From positions 47,923 through 111,922 of the forward strand of contig JAUIHW010000010.1 of NCBI GenBank assembly GCA_030431775.1: a stretch of 64,000 bases of DNA, given 5' to 3'. The translations under genes and the position numbers were made by a program. The notes beneath the pieces are model-generated. The model made no database searches and was not told the origin of the DNA. It saw only the letters and a program-made list of their open reading frames with translations. Shown piece by piece: positions 1 to 9,537 of this stretch; position 1 is the first letter of the stretch, and the number at the start of each line of letters is the position of its first letter. This stretch comes from Gammaproteobacteria bacterium. Lineage in GTDB: Bacteria; Pseudomonadota; Gammaproteobacteria; Pseudomonadales; JAUIET01.

Positions 1-387
1 TGCTAAATTGGTGCCCTGGAACGCCGACGCGCCGTGTTTTATGATCAGCGTGTCGTCCGCCTGTTTGCCGGTTCTGTCATCAATTTCAACTAATCGGGTA
101 CCCACCTTTAAGGCGGCCATCCCGGTTGCTTTTCTTAGCCAGGGCAGCGCCTTTATTTCCCACGGTTGATAAGCGATGGTGCTGTAGATGACCGGCATCT
201 CGGCGCGTCGGGCGTAATCGGTGAGCACTTTGGTGGCCGCGATTTCTGCAGACATGTCAGCCGCAGTCGGGTACGTGACATCGGTAAAGCCGTAGGAAAA
301 ATCGACCACGATGATAGCGGGTTGGCTTCCTCTCGATACAGACCTACCAAAGCCGGCTAACTGATACACACTGTCTTGGTCAGGCAT
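1..387 (-). CDS. nicF: Isochorismatase-family cysteine hydrolase, probable maleamate amidohydrolase (C-terminal part cut off by window edge)
   Basis: Not in the ORF track. Reading the minus strand from ATG at 387 gives MPDQDSVYQLAGFGRSVSRGSQPAIIVVDFSYGFTDVTYPT...IIKHGASAFQGTNLA, open to the edge; VVDF, K and SAFxGTxL motifs of the family; adjacent to other 2,5-dihydroxypyridine pathway genes. Confidence 0.8.
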   Translation of the reverse strand, partial: MPDQDSVYQLAGFGRSVSRGSQPAIIVVDFSYGFTDVTYPTAADMSAEIAATKVLTDYARRAEMPVIYSTIAYQPWEIKALPWLRKATGMAALKVGTRLVEIDDRTGKQADDTLIIKHGASAFQGTNLA

Positions 388-405
388 ATAGAGGTATTCC
401 GGTGG

Positions 406-1431
406 TCAACTGAACTGAAGTGTTTTGGGGACTATTTTGCCTTCCAGCACGATAGCCTCATCGTCTAGAAACAGAGAGCAGTTACGCATAGGAATATCAA
501 GATGACAGGCTGTATCGTTTTGACCCCCTAACTCGTTATTGGGGCCGGTCGAAAACATTACATTGCCAAGAAAGCTGCGTGGTTCCATGCCCATTCCGCC
601 AGGGAACAGGCCAGGCGCTAAATTATGCCAGTGTGCATCCGGGTTCATGCCCCAGCCAACGTGGCTCATACCCAATCCGCGCTGATCATCGAATGACGCC
701 ATATAGGCACTGATGAGGTCAGCTTCCAGCCCCCCTCTTATATCAGTTATCCAACCGTTTTCGATGGTGTAGACAACAGGTTCACGAACGTACATGTTTT
801 GTGGTAACAGTATGTCTCCCGGTGCGACCACAATCTGGCCATCCACACCGTCATCGTTACCGCCCGTGAACACGAATCCAGAGGGCCAGTGGTCCCAGCG
901 CCCAGGTTCGTCCGTACAGGCGTATTCTGTCAGCGTTGGATAGCTGTCGATAACATAGCTAACATCAGTTCCATGTGGCGAAGTGATGCGCAGGTGCTTG
1001 GCGCTGGCCAGCAATTCTCCAGCAAGTTCTACCTTTTCACGCAATTGCTTGTTAGGCAGCATTCGAGCCAGGAGTTCCGGCGGTTCCACAACAGTAAGCA
1101 CCCGGGTTCCTGCCGCTTGTATTGCCATTTGCTCAGATGAAAACAGTAGAAAAATGCAGTCGATTAGCATGTCAGCTGATTTGAGGGTTTCCACAACTTC
1201 TGGCATTTCTGCCAATTGTGACTTACCGACCGCCCAGCCGTTTTCTATCGGTGGCGGAGGTAATCGCACGTGGTAAACGTTAGCGCGCAGGCGGCGCCCG
1301 GCAGCCATGAAAGCGTTAGCGTAGTCCAGTCTTTCGTCACCCTGGGTAAGCACCACAACGGACTCTCCGTCGTGTACACCCGACATCTTGAGCTGGTGCA
1401 GACAAATGTCGGTGAAACTCTCATGGTCCAT
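406..1431 (-). CDS. nicX: 2,5-dihydroxypyridine 5,6-dioxygenase (NicX/Hpo family)
   Basis: 341 aa; VEPPELLARMLP, TEYACTDEPGRWDHWPSGF, MSHVGWGMNPDAHW, FSTGPNNELGG...CHLDIPMRNCSLFLDD match the remembered NicX protein, including the His and HxD metal-site region. Confidence 0.9.
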   Translation of the reverse strand: MDHESFTDICLHQLKMSGVHDGESVVVLTQGDERLDYANAFMAAGRRLRANVYHVRLPPPPIENGWAVGKSQLAEMPEVVETLKSADMLIDCIFLLFSSEQMAIQAAGTRVLTVVEPPELLARMLPNKQLREKVELAGELLASAKHLRITSPHGTDVSYVIDSYPTLTEYACTDEPGRWDHWPSGFVFTGGNDDGVDGQIVVAPGDILLPQNMYVREPVVYTIENGWITDIRGGLEADLISAYMASFDDQRGLGMSHVGWGMNPDAHWHNLAPGLFPGGMGMEPRSFLGNVMFSTGPNNELGGQNDTACHLDIPMRNCSLFLDDEAIVLEGKIVPKTLQFS

Positions 1432-1454
1432 ATAAACAGATCCCAGTGAAACCG

Positions 1455-2249
1455 CTATTGAAGCGATTGACTCGCGAAATCCATGACGGCCTGCAAAAAT
1501 CCTTCAAGGTCGTCCCAGGGAATCATATGCCCTGCGTTTTCCACGATCTTCACCTCAATGTGCGGAGCCAGCAGCACAATCTCATCAAGATCCTCAGTTT
1601 GAATGACTGGCGCGCCGCCCGCGACTACAAGCCTGAGCGGAAGCGATAGGTTCGCGAGATCAGAATGAATATCGTCGGTGTGGAAACCCTTATAGGTAGT
1701 TTCGATCGCATCAAGTTGACAGGTATGCAGCCATTCAGCGCGTAATTCGAGCTGCTCGCGTGTCCATGTTGGGCAAAACTGTTTCATATCGTCGGCTGAG
1801 CAGCCGCGCGTGGCCATTACGATGGACTCTTCGTACCAGTTCCACGGTGACGGGTAGGCTCTTCTACCGGGGCCACTGACCGGCGGGTCGACCAGAACGG
1901 CACCAGAAAACGCATCCGGAGCGTTTCGTGCTGCTCTTATCGCGGTTCGTGCGCCCATTGAATGACCGAGCAGCAACGGCTTGGTGAAATAATCTGATGT
2001 CGCCAGCGCGATAACATCGTCTGCCATGGCGTTCAGCGAGTAATCAAGATCCCCGTCTTGACTTAAGCCTCTCCCCCGAACATCAAGCACATGAACATTG
2101 AAGGCGCCCGCCAAGCGTTCAGCGATGAAACCCCAAGTAATAGCAGGCGAAGTGATACCCGGAATGACCAACAGGTCTGGCCCATTTCCTTCGTGGTGAA
2201 TCAGGTGCTGGCGAATGCCGTTAGCGTGAACGTTGTAACCGATGGTCAT
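1455..2249 (-). CDS. nicD: N-formylmaleamate deformylase (alpha/beta hydrolase)
   Basis: 264 aa; NGIRQHLIHHEGNGPDLLVIPGITSPAITWGFIAERL, LLGHSMGARTAIRAA, VDPPVSGPGRRAYPSPW, AGHMIPWDDLEGF closely resemble NicD. Confidence 0.88.
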   Translation of the reverse strand: MTIGYNVHANGIRQHLIHHEGNGPDLLVIPGITSPAITWGFIAERLAGAFNVHVLDVRGRGLSQDGDLDYSLNAMADDVIALATSDYFTKPLLLGHSMGARTAIRAARNAPDAFSGAVLVDPPVSGPGRRAYPSPWNWYEESIVMATRGCSADDMKQFCPTWTREQLELRAEWLHTCQLDAIETTYKGFHTDDIHSDLANLSLPLRLVVAGGAPVIQTEDLDEIVLLAPHIEVKIVENAGHMIPWDDLEGFLQAVMDFASQSLQ

Positions 2250-2260
2250 GGAGTGGTTCT

Positions 2261-3013
2261 CTAAAAAGCGCCGGAGAGCAAGCTACCACCGCCGGGCACA
2301 CGGGTAGACAATCCTAATGACTTGAGCATGGCCCAGGTTGTTGCAATCGCAGCGGTTATGACGGGCTTTCCTATCTGCGCTTCAACAACGGAAACAGCCG
2401 GTAGAGAGGGCATTTGTACACAGGCAGAAAGAACAATCGCATCGACCGCGTCAATTTTATTCATATTGGATACAATGCCTGGCAGCTTCTTCGGGTCGTG
2501 TGCAGCAACCTTGAGATTGTTTGAAATTTCCAAAGCCCGCCACTCGACAACGTCTATGCCCTCATTTCTGATGTACTCCACCACAACTTCTGTGAGTGGC
2601 TTCATGTAAGGTGCAACGAGCGCAACACGCTTCGCTCCTAATGCTTGAACGCCTTCAACAAGCGCTCCTGCAGATGTAACGATTGGCGCTGCGCCCTGAT
2701 TATTTTGCGTTACAGCATGTAGACGGTTTTGGGATTCACGATGGTAGCCAAAACCGATTGACATGATTGCGACCAGGCAGGCGTAGCCAATCACATCAAC
2801 TTTTGCATCGGACAGCTCCAGCGCACAACGGTCACTGTCCGCGTCCATAGCAGCCAGTTCCTCTGCGGTGACATGCTTCATACGCATTCGGGAAGAGTGA
2901 AACGTAAACCGTTCCGGATACGCACTTTCTCGAGCGCGGAGCAGCGCCGGAATTTCGGTTTCCATGGTTATGTTGGAACTCGGCACGATCTGGCCTATCC
3001 GGTAGTTTTTCAT
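2261..3013 (-). CDS. nicE: Maleate cis-trans isomerase (Asp/Glu racemase superfamily)
   Basis: 250 aa; RIGQIVPSSNITMETEIPALLRARE...ERFTFHSSRMRMKHVTAEELAAMDADSDRCALELSDAKVDVIGYACLVAIMS is the maleate isomerase signature. Confidence 0.92.
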   Translation of the reverse strand: MKNYRIGQIVPSSNITMETEIPALLRARESAYPERFTFHSSRMRMKHVTAEELAAMDADSDRCALELSDAKVDVIGYACLVAIMSIGFGYHRESQNRLHAVTQNNQGAAPIVTSAGALVEGVQALGAKRVALVAPYMKPLTEVVVEYIRNEGIDVVEWRALEISNNLKVAAHDPKKLPGIVSNMNKIDAVDAIVLSACVQMPSLPAVSVVEAQIGKPVITAAIATTWAMLKSLGLSTRVPGGGSLLSGAF

Positions 3014-3042
3014 TCTCTGACTCGATCAGTATTGTTGCGCTT

Positions 3043-3066
3043 ATAATTGTTCAAGTATATAATTAA
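3043..3066. promoter_or_regulatory. Putative operator A (24-bp palindrome), divergent nicE / molybdenum hydroxylase promoter region
   Basis: ATAATTGTTCA-AG-TATATAATTAA; matches consensus TTAATTRTTCA-N2-TGAAYAATTAA shared with three other sites. Confidence 0.5.
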
Positions 3067-3202
3067 TGGAGCATGGATGGCAAGACAAAATGCGCTTGCT
3101 CTGGTGTTAGGTGAGAATGAGATAAATACGCTAATCGTGGCATTAATGCTCTGGCAGTCCATTTGAGCTCTTTAATGTAAAGGCGTTAATAGAGGCTTCA
3201 AT

Positions 3203-3664
3203 ATGATCAAACTTCACATCAATAGTAAGGAGGTCAGCGTCAGTGCCAGCGAAGACACACCTCTCCTGTGGGTACTCAGAGACATTCTGAAGCTGAACGG
3301 CACCAAGTTTGGTTGTGGTGCCGGTCTATGTGGCGCGTGTACGGTACATATTGGGGGCAAAGCAGTTCGCAGCTGTGTAGTCCCGGTCAGTGCGGTTGCG
3401 GACAAGGCGATTACCACCATCGAAGGATTGTCCAGCGATGGCCCTCACCCGGTGCAGCAAGCGTGGCACACTCATCGGGTATCACAATGCGGATATTGTC
3501 AGCCCGGCATGATTATGGCGGCGGCGGCATTGCTGCAAAACAATCCACAACCGAATGATAAGGATATTGATGAGCAAATAACGAACATTTGCCGCTGCGG
3601 TACCTACCCCCGCGTACGCAAAGCGATCAAAACAGCGGCAAAAATAAGCTCGGGGGATGTATAG
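3203..3664 (+). CDS. 2x[2Fe-2S] small subunit of a xanthine dehydrogenase-family molybdenum hydroxylase (IorA/NicA type)
   Basis: 153 aa; [16 protein letters not shown] and [12 protein letters not shown]...[15 protein letters not shown] cluster motifs. Confidence 0.93.
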   Translation: MIKLHINSKEVSVSASEDTPLLWVLRDILKLNGTKFGCGAGLCGACTVHIGGKAVRSCVVPVSAVADKAITTIEGLSSDGPHPVQQAWHTHRVSQCGYCQPGMIMAAAALLQNNPQPNDKDIDEQITNICRCGTYPRVRKAIKTAAKISSGDV

Positions 3665-3666
3665 CC

Positions 3667-5925
3667 ATGAAGTCATCACGCATCAAACGCCGATCTTTCC
3701 TGCACGGTGTGACCACTGTCTCAGCGCTTGCTACTTTCCCCATTGCGATTTCGGGCTGCCAAACGACGCCCACAATGAGCGCGGGTAACACGGATATTCT
3801 TTATTGGGTCAGTATCAACAGCGATAACACGGTCACGTTCAAAATTCCTCAGCCTGAAATCGGTCAGGCAGCAACCACGACGGTGTCGCAGCTACTCGCC
3901 GAAGAGCTCGAAGCCGACTGGGATTCGGTGCGCACCGAATTTTATGATCCCAATACAAATCTCGACAATGCTAATGTATACGTCTGGACGCCTACCCTAG
4001 CCAGTCTGTCGGCTAATCACTTGTTTGATCCGGCCAGAACAGCCGGCGCACAAATTCGTGCGATGCTGATAAGTGCAGCGGCTTCCTCATTCGATTGCAA
4101 TCAAGACGAACTTTTCGCGTCTCGAAATTTTGTTCATCACAAGTCTGACGGGCGAAAACTCACCTATGCAGAGCTGGCACTGGCTGCTTCAGCCATGCAA
4201 CCACCAGGTGCTGGCCAGCTCGAGCTAAAAACCCAGGAGGACTGGAAACTGATAGGTAAATCAATCGACAGGCTTGATCTCAAGCAGTCGACACACGCGG
4301 GGATTAAATACGGTATTGATGTTGAAGTGCCTAATATGCGACACGCTGCTATTCGTCAGTGTCCGGTATACGGAGGTCGCCTGATAAAGGTTGATGACTC
4401 AGTTTTGAATGGCTTTCCAGGGGCGCCGAAAGTGATAACGCTCAAGGGTGGGCATGCAGGCTACAACTCGCCGGTTCCCGAAGGCGAAGACCCTGACTTA
4501 TGGGCGACCCCGGTGACTACCAGTGATGCTGTTGCGGTCGTAGCGGACACCTGGTGGCAAGCAAAGCGGGCATTGGATGCTTTGGAACCGCAATGGGACG
4601 AAGGGGAATTCAAGCACACTTCCAGTGACAGCCTGCGAGCCTCTTTGTCCGATAAATTAACGAAGCCGTTAGATCTTTCTATTTCAAGAGGGGATGTTGC
4701 AACAGCCAAGAAGTCGGCAGCGCAGGTCCATCAAGCAGAATACTATTATCCGTTTATGGACCCTGCACCTCTTGAGCCACTCAATTGTACTGCCGTGGTA
4801 AACGAAAACAGCGCGGAAATCTGGGCCGGAACGCAGTACGCCGATGAAGCGATCGAAGTAGCCAGCAAACTTACCGGATTGCCCAGGCAACAGATCGAAT
4901 TCCATATTATGCATTCTGGCGGGGGCTTTGGGCGCCGTGCGGAAAATGATTTTGTATACCAGGCAGTGCAGATTGCGATGGCCATTTCCGGTACGCCGGT
5001 AAAGCTGCTCTGGACTCGCGAAGAATGCATCCGGAAAAGCTTCTGCGCGCCATTGACCCTGGTGAAATATGAAGGTGCTATCGATGCGCAAGGCGAGGTT
5101 AGCGCTTGGGTATGCCGCGCCGCCAGCGGTCAAGCGGGCGACCAGGCTTATGGCGCCACTGAGTTTCCGTTTCATTTCCCCAATTCGCTGATCGAATACG
5201 ATCGCAGTACGCCAAGCCCGATCCCTTTCGGGTGGATGCGCGGCGTTGGTTACACTCAGCATCTCTGGATGAACTTTGGATTCCTCGATGAGCTGGCTCG
5301 GCTTGCAGGCGGAGACCCGGCACACATGTACCGGTCTTTGTTGCATGAGTCGAAAATTCCGCTCGGTATTGAGTCTCGTGAAATTGCAGTGCAGCGTGTC
5401 AATACCCTTCGCCGCGTACTTGATGCGACGCTTGAGTTAACTTCATGGGATACACACAAATCGGCTGAGAAATCTGGTCGAGGCATCGCAGTCAGTGATA
5501 CGGAGTATTATCCAGGCTACGGTTCAACGTCTGCAAAATCAGCCGTAGTCGATGTTAGCCTTACAGAAGAGCATGGACTGTCGATTAACAAGGTATTTAT
5601 AGTTATTGATTGTGGAACGGTCATTAATCCGGATATTGTTGTTAATCAATTGGAAGGTGGCGTTGCTTATGCGTTAACGAATGCGCTTTACAGTGAAATC
5701 GTGGTGGAACAGGGCCGGGTTGAACAGAGCAATTTTCATGACTACCCGATTTTGAAAGCACATGAGATGCCGGAAGTACAAATCGAGATTCTGCCAGGAA
5801 CAGGTAAGCCTCTCAGTGTCGGCGAGGACGCCCTACCCATTACTATAGCGGCTTTGGTTAACGCTATTGCTGATGCGGGTGGGCCGAGAATTCGCAGCCT
5901 GCCAATAAAGTTAAAACAGGCCTAA
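3667..5925 (+). CDS. Molybdopterin-binding large subunit (IorB/NicB-like), Tat signal with lipobox-like Cys, no C-terminal cytochrome domain
   Basis: Start moved to 3667: MKSSRIKRRSFLHGVTTVSALATFPIAISGC; GGGFGRRAENDF, GWMRGVGYTQH, IDCGTVINPDIVVNQLEGG, motifs of the isoquinoline oxidoreductase beta family; no CxxCH. Confidence 0.92.
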   Translation: MKSSRIKRRSFLHGVTTVSALATFPIAISGCQTTPTMSAGNTDILYWVSINSDNTVTFKIPQPEIGQAATTTVSQLLAEELEADWDSVRTEFYDPNTNLDNANVYVWTPTLASLSANHLFDPARTAGAQIRAMLISAAASSFDCNQDELFASRNFVHHKSDGRKLTYAELALAASAMQPPGAGQLELKTQEDWKLIGKSIDRLDLKQSTHAGIKYGIDVEVPNMRHAAIRQCPVYGGRLIKVDDSVLNGFPGAPKVITLKGGHAGYNSPVPEGEDPDLWATPVTTSDAVAVVADTWWQAKRALDALEPQWDEGEFKHTSSDSLRASLSDKLTKPLDLSISRGDVATAKKSAAQVHQAEYYYPFMDPAPLEPLNCTAVVNENSAEIWAGTQYADEAIEVASKLTGLPRQQIEFHIMHSGGGFGRRAENDFVYQAVQIAMAISGTPVKLLWTREECIRKSFCAPLTLVKYEGAIDAQGEVSAWVCRAASGQAGDQAYGATEFPFHFPNSLIEYDRSTPSPIPFGWMRGVGYTQHLWMNFGFLDELARLAGGDPAHMYRSLLHESKIPLGIESREIAVQRVNTLRRVLDATLELTSWDTHKSAEKSGRGIAVSDTEYYPGYGSTSAKSAVVDVSLTEEHGLSINKVFIVIDCGTVINPDIVVNQLEGGVAYALTNALYSEIVVEQGRVEQSNFHDYPILKAHEMPEVQIEILPGTGKPLSVGEDALPITIAALVNAIADAGGPRIRSLPIKLKQA

Positions 5926-5936
5926 CGTACGTGCAC

Positions 5937-8183
5937 TCAGAATTTGGCGATGAATTCTACTCCGAACATTCTTGGTAAACCGCGCTGGTTGTAGTCGTAG
6001 CCAAAGAACGCCACATTATCAAAACCGTAGGTGCGATACTCTTTATCAGTGAGGTTTCTCACCCAGGTAGATACACCATAGCGCTCGCTGCCCGACAGAA
6101 AGCTGAGTCTTGCATTGAGAACCGCATACGCTTTTTGTGACGTCCTTTGAGTATTGGGCGCATCGAAGAACTGGTCGGCTGAGTAAGTGCCATTGACGTT
6201 GAGACTGACTGTGCCAAAATCTCTTTGCAATATCTCCCAGTTTACCGCGCTGTTGACATTCCACTTGGGCGCGTTGATCAGCTCATTTCCTGTATGGTTC
6301 ACACCGTTAAGTGTGAGCTCATCGTATTCGGTATCCAGATAACCAAGTCCAAAATTAATGGTCAAATCTTCACTGGCCAACCAGGTGCCTTCCAGCTCTG
6401 CACCCAGTATGCTGGATTTAGGCGCATTCACTAGTGAGTACAGAAAAGTATTGGGGTCAGTATTCAAATACTGTTGGTCTTTATAATCGTAGCTGAATAC
6501 GGCTGCGTTCAAACGAAGTCGCTGGTCCAGAAACGTACCTTTCATCCCGAGCTCAATGGCTTCGAGCCGTTCAGGGTTTACAAAATTGATTTCCGACGGA
6601 TCATAGAAACCCTGGACTTGGTAGGAACCGCCTCTGAAAGCGCTACTCCATGACGCGTACAGCATGGTGTCTTCGCTCACAAAATACTCTAAGCCGATGT
6701 TTCCACCCCAGCGATCCACTTCATCTTTTAGCGTAGGCAGGAAGTTATTTCCGTCTGCCGGAATACCGTTGTAGTCAAACAACTCCTGACCGCTTGCGGG
6801 ATCGAGAAAGAAGTTGTCGGCTCGATATTTGTCCAGCTCAGCATCTTCCCGCGTATAGCGTATTCCCGCCAGCACATTGATTTTGTCTGTTACTTTAAAA
6901 TCCGTCTGGATAAATGCGGCATAACTTTCTTTTGTTTGTTCATAGGTGCTCTGTACCGTGCAGCCCGTGAAAAAGTCATCCTGACAGTCATTAATGCCGT
7001 TAGCCGGGGCATTGTCTCCGGCGAACGCATGCAAAAAGTTGTAGCGGTATCGACCATCAACATTTTCGGCAGACAAGTATGCACCAGCGATGAAGCTGAT
7101 TGTTCCACCATTGTCATAGGAAACTCGAATTTCCTGACTGACTTGATCAACATCGGCTAGATACCGGTTGTGGCTGATACTTTGTGCTATTCCATCGGCG
7201 TCCTCCAAAACATCCCATGAGCCATCCTGGTAGGCAGATATCGACGTCATTGTTAAGCTATTGCTCATGGCCCAGTTAACTGTTAGCGATACCAGTGTAT
7301 TATCGAGATCATTATGGCCGACCAGATCTGAACGAGTCTCGTGAAACCCTAAGCCCTCCCGGGTCTCACCAGTAAATCCGATACCAAACTCCCCGACATT
7401 GGTTTGCAGCGTCCCGGGTCCGGTGCCATCACCACTGAGGTGCTGTGCTCGTAACAAAAACTCTAGATTGTCGTTTGGCGTGTACAAAACGCTGACTCGA
7501 GCACTTTTATCTTCAACTGAAGAGGCGTCTTCACCCCGAGTAAGGTTTTCGACGTAGCCATCTACGTCCTGATAGTAAAGCGCACCGCGGATTGCCAGTT
7601 TGTTTTCTACCAGAGGAGCGCTAAAAGCCGCTTTGGCTTCCAGCCGGCCATAGTTACCTGCACCCAACGTCAAATACCCGTTGGCTTCAGAGAGATCCGG
7701 TCGTCTGGAGTAGAAATTGACAGCGCCACCGGTTACGTTTTTTCCGTACAGAGTCCCTTGTGGGCCGCGGAGAACTTCAACTCTGTCAAGGTCATACAGT
7801 GGGAAGGCTTGTAGCGCCGCTACTCCTCGATAGACTTCATCGGTATACATGGCGATAGGGCCGGCCTGATTCAGGCTATATTCGGACATGGTAATACCAC
7901 GAATCGTGTAGACCGGCATTGTCTCCCCGAATGGCATAGACACTTGCATGTTTGGTACCAAAGCAGCAACCTGGCTACTGGTATCAATCTTTGCAGCGCT
8001 CAATGAGCCTTCACTCAAAGCCGTTACAGCGATGGGGATGTCCTGGACACTCTCAGAACGTTTTTGAGCAGTTACCATAACCTCTTCCAAAACCGGCTTC
8101 GCCATAACAGCTGGACTATTCAAGGCATTTATTATGACTACTGAAACACTGAGTATCTTCAAGACAGTTGATCTGGAATCCAT
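5937..8183 (-). CDS. TonB-dependent receptor
   Basis: 748 aa; EEVMVTAQKRSESVQDIPIAV TonB-box/plug start, DLDRVEVLRGPQGTLYGKNVTGGAVN, terminal aromatic (FIAKF). Confidence 0.95.
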   Translation of the reverse strand: MDSRSTVLKILSVSVVIINALNSPAVMAKPVLEEVMVTAQKRSESVQDIPIAVTALSEGSLSAAKIDTSSQVAALVPNMQVSMPFGETMPVYTIRGITMSEYSLNQAGPIAMYTDEVYRGVAALQAFPLYDLDRVEVLRGPQGTLYGKNVTGGAVNFYSRRPDLSEANGYLTLGAGNYGRLEAKAAFSAPLVENKLAIRGALYYQDVDGYVENLTRGEDASSVEDKSARVSVLYTPNDNLEFLLRAQHLSGDGTGPGTLQTNVGEFGIGFTGETREGLGFHETRSDLVGHNDLDNTLVSLTVNWAMSNSLTMTSISAYQDGSWDVLEDADGIAQSISHNRYLADVDQVSQEIRVSYDNGGTISFIAGAYLSAENVDGRYRYNFLHAFAGDNAPANGINDCQDDFFTGCTVQSTYEQTKESYAAFIQTDFKVTDKINVLAGIRYTREDAELDKYRADNFFLDPASGQELFDYNGIPADGNNFLPTLKDEVDRWGGNIGLEYFVSEDTMLYASWSSAFRGGSYQVQGFYDPSEINFVNPERLEAIELGMKGTFLDQRLRLNAAVFSYDYKDQQYLNTDPNTFLYSLVNAPKSSILGAELEGTWLASEDLTINFGLGYLDTEYDELTLNGVNHTGNELINAPKWNVNSAVNWEILQRDFGTVSLNVNGTYSADQFFDAPNTQRTSQKAYAVLNARLSFLSGSERYGVSTWVRNLTDKEYRTYGFDNVAFFGYDYNQRGLPRMFGVEFIAKF

Positions 8184-8252
8184 TAGCCCCTCCAGGGTTT
8201 AAGAGTTGGTTACGCAGTTCTGACTGATAATCCGAGGTTGTTTAAATTTTTA

Positions 8253-8271
8253 TATAGGTAATATACCTATA
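8253..8271. promoter_or_regulatory. Putative operator B: TATAGGT-AATAT-ACCTATA
   Basis: Perfect 7-bp inverted half-sites with 5-bp spacer upstream of the receptor at 8183; same half-site and spacer as 10753-10773. Confidence 0.6.
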
Positions 8272-8344
8272 ATAATAGGTATGAAAACTAAAAACAAGCT
8301 AATAGTATTTGACGTTGCATTTTTTGACCTTGTCAAAAACAGTA

Positions 8345-9499
8345 CTAGGTTGTAGGGCTTTTAAGCACAGCGCCTTCAGGTCGCCGCGCGCCGATTATTA
8401 GGAAAATCATTATGAGTGGTGCTGTGATGGCGAGCATGCTCCACGCAATGGCGGAGTAGCCAAACTGCGTAATAAGCCAGCCGCCCACTACGGGGCCTGC
8501 GCTAAAGCTGACAAAAGATGCGCCGCCTATGAGCGCCGCCCAACGGCCTTCTTTGTCCAGCTCCGCCGCCAGGGTCAGTTGAAGCGGAAATGCCAGCATA
8601 TACAAGCAACCCTGGCTGATAACAGCGATCACAAAAATTGAGGAAATAGTGGTCAGCACTGCAAGAGCAACCGCGACCGCGTGCGCGATCAGACACACGA
8701 TCAGTGGCTTAATAGGGCCAAGGCGTGGCCCCAAATACGCGGCAAACCCACCCCCGGCGGCAGAGCCGATCAATAATGCGGTGTACAAGTACCCGATCGA
8801 CTGCGGGTCAAATCCAATGCGCACGGCAAAGCGTTCAATGAATGCGTAGTACGCCATCATGGCGATACCAAAGACGACCACCCCTAACATCAGCCAGCAC
8901 CCCTCTTGTTTATTGCGTAGTTTAATCACTGTGCGCGAGTGAGCGGACTGGCCGGAACGCGCGGGGAAACAACACAGTACTGCCAGAACCAGAGCCGTCA
9001 TCGCCAACATGACCTGATAGTAGCCTGCATACCCACGGGCCACGATTGCCTGCGCAATCGCAGGGCTGATCAGCGCAGTCAACAGGCAGGCCATCATGGT
9101 AGCGACACCGAACAGCATCGCCGGGTTTGGCGACTGGGCGATCACAGCGTTCACCGCCGCCAACAGCAGACCGCCGCCAAGACCGGCCACAACCCGCCAA
9201 ACGACTAGTGATGTAAACCCTACTGAGTAGATAGCCCCCACGTGTCCCAAAAGGAGCAGCAGCGTTCCAACGACCGCTAACGTTCGAACGGGGATGCGGG
9301 GCAGATAAGGAGCGACAAGCAGCGCGGTGATGCTCATGGCCAAGAGTTCGGCCGAAACCAAAAAACCAGACTGGGCCTCATCGGCACCAAAATAGGTGAT
9401 CACGCTGCCAATGACCAATCCAGACGTGTAGGGGGCTGCATAGACTCCAGTATTGGCGAGGCAAATTGAGGCGCCATGCATCCAGTTATTGGTGTTCAT
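8345..9499 (-). CDS. MFS transporter
   Basis: 384 aa, about 12 hydrophobic segments, MFS-like architecture; directly downstream of the Rieske gene on the same strand. Confidence 0.85.
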   Translation of the reverse strand: MNTNNWMHGASICLANTGVYAAPYTSGLVIGSVITYFGADEAQSGFLVSAELLAMSITALLVAPYLPRIPVRTLAVVGTLLLLLGHVGAIYSVGFTSLVVWRVVAGLGGGLLLAAVNAVIAQSPNPAMLFGVATMMACLLTALISPAIAQAIVARGYAGYYQVMLAMTALVLAVLCCFPARSGQSAHSRTVIKLRNKQEGCWLMLGVVVFGIAMMAYYAFIERFAVRIGFDPQSIGYLYTALLIGSAAGGGFAAYLGPRLGPIKPLIVCLIAHAVAVALAVLTTISSIFVIAVISQGCLYMLAFPLQLTLAAELDKEGRWAALIGGASFVSFSAGPVVGGWLITQFGYSAIAWSMLAITAPLIMIFLIIGARRPEGAVLKSPTT

Positions 9500-9537
9500 A
9501 GCCGTATGCTGCCTGCCCTGTACTGATTGTGGTGACT

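Noticed and set aside
4684-5346. 220-aa minus-strand ORF
   Set aside because: Antisense to the molybdopterin subunit coding sequence; no family features.
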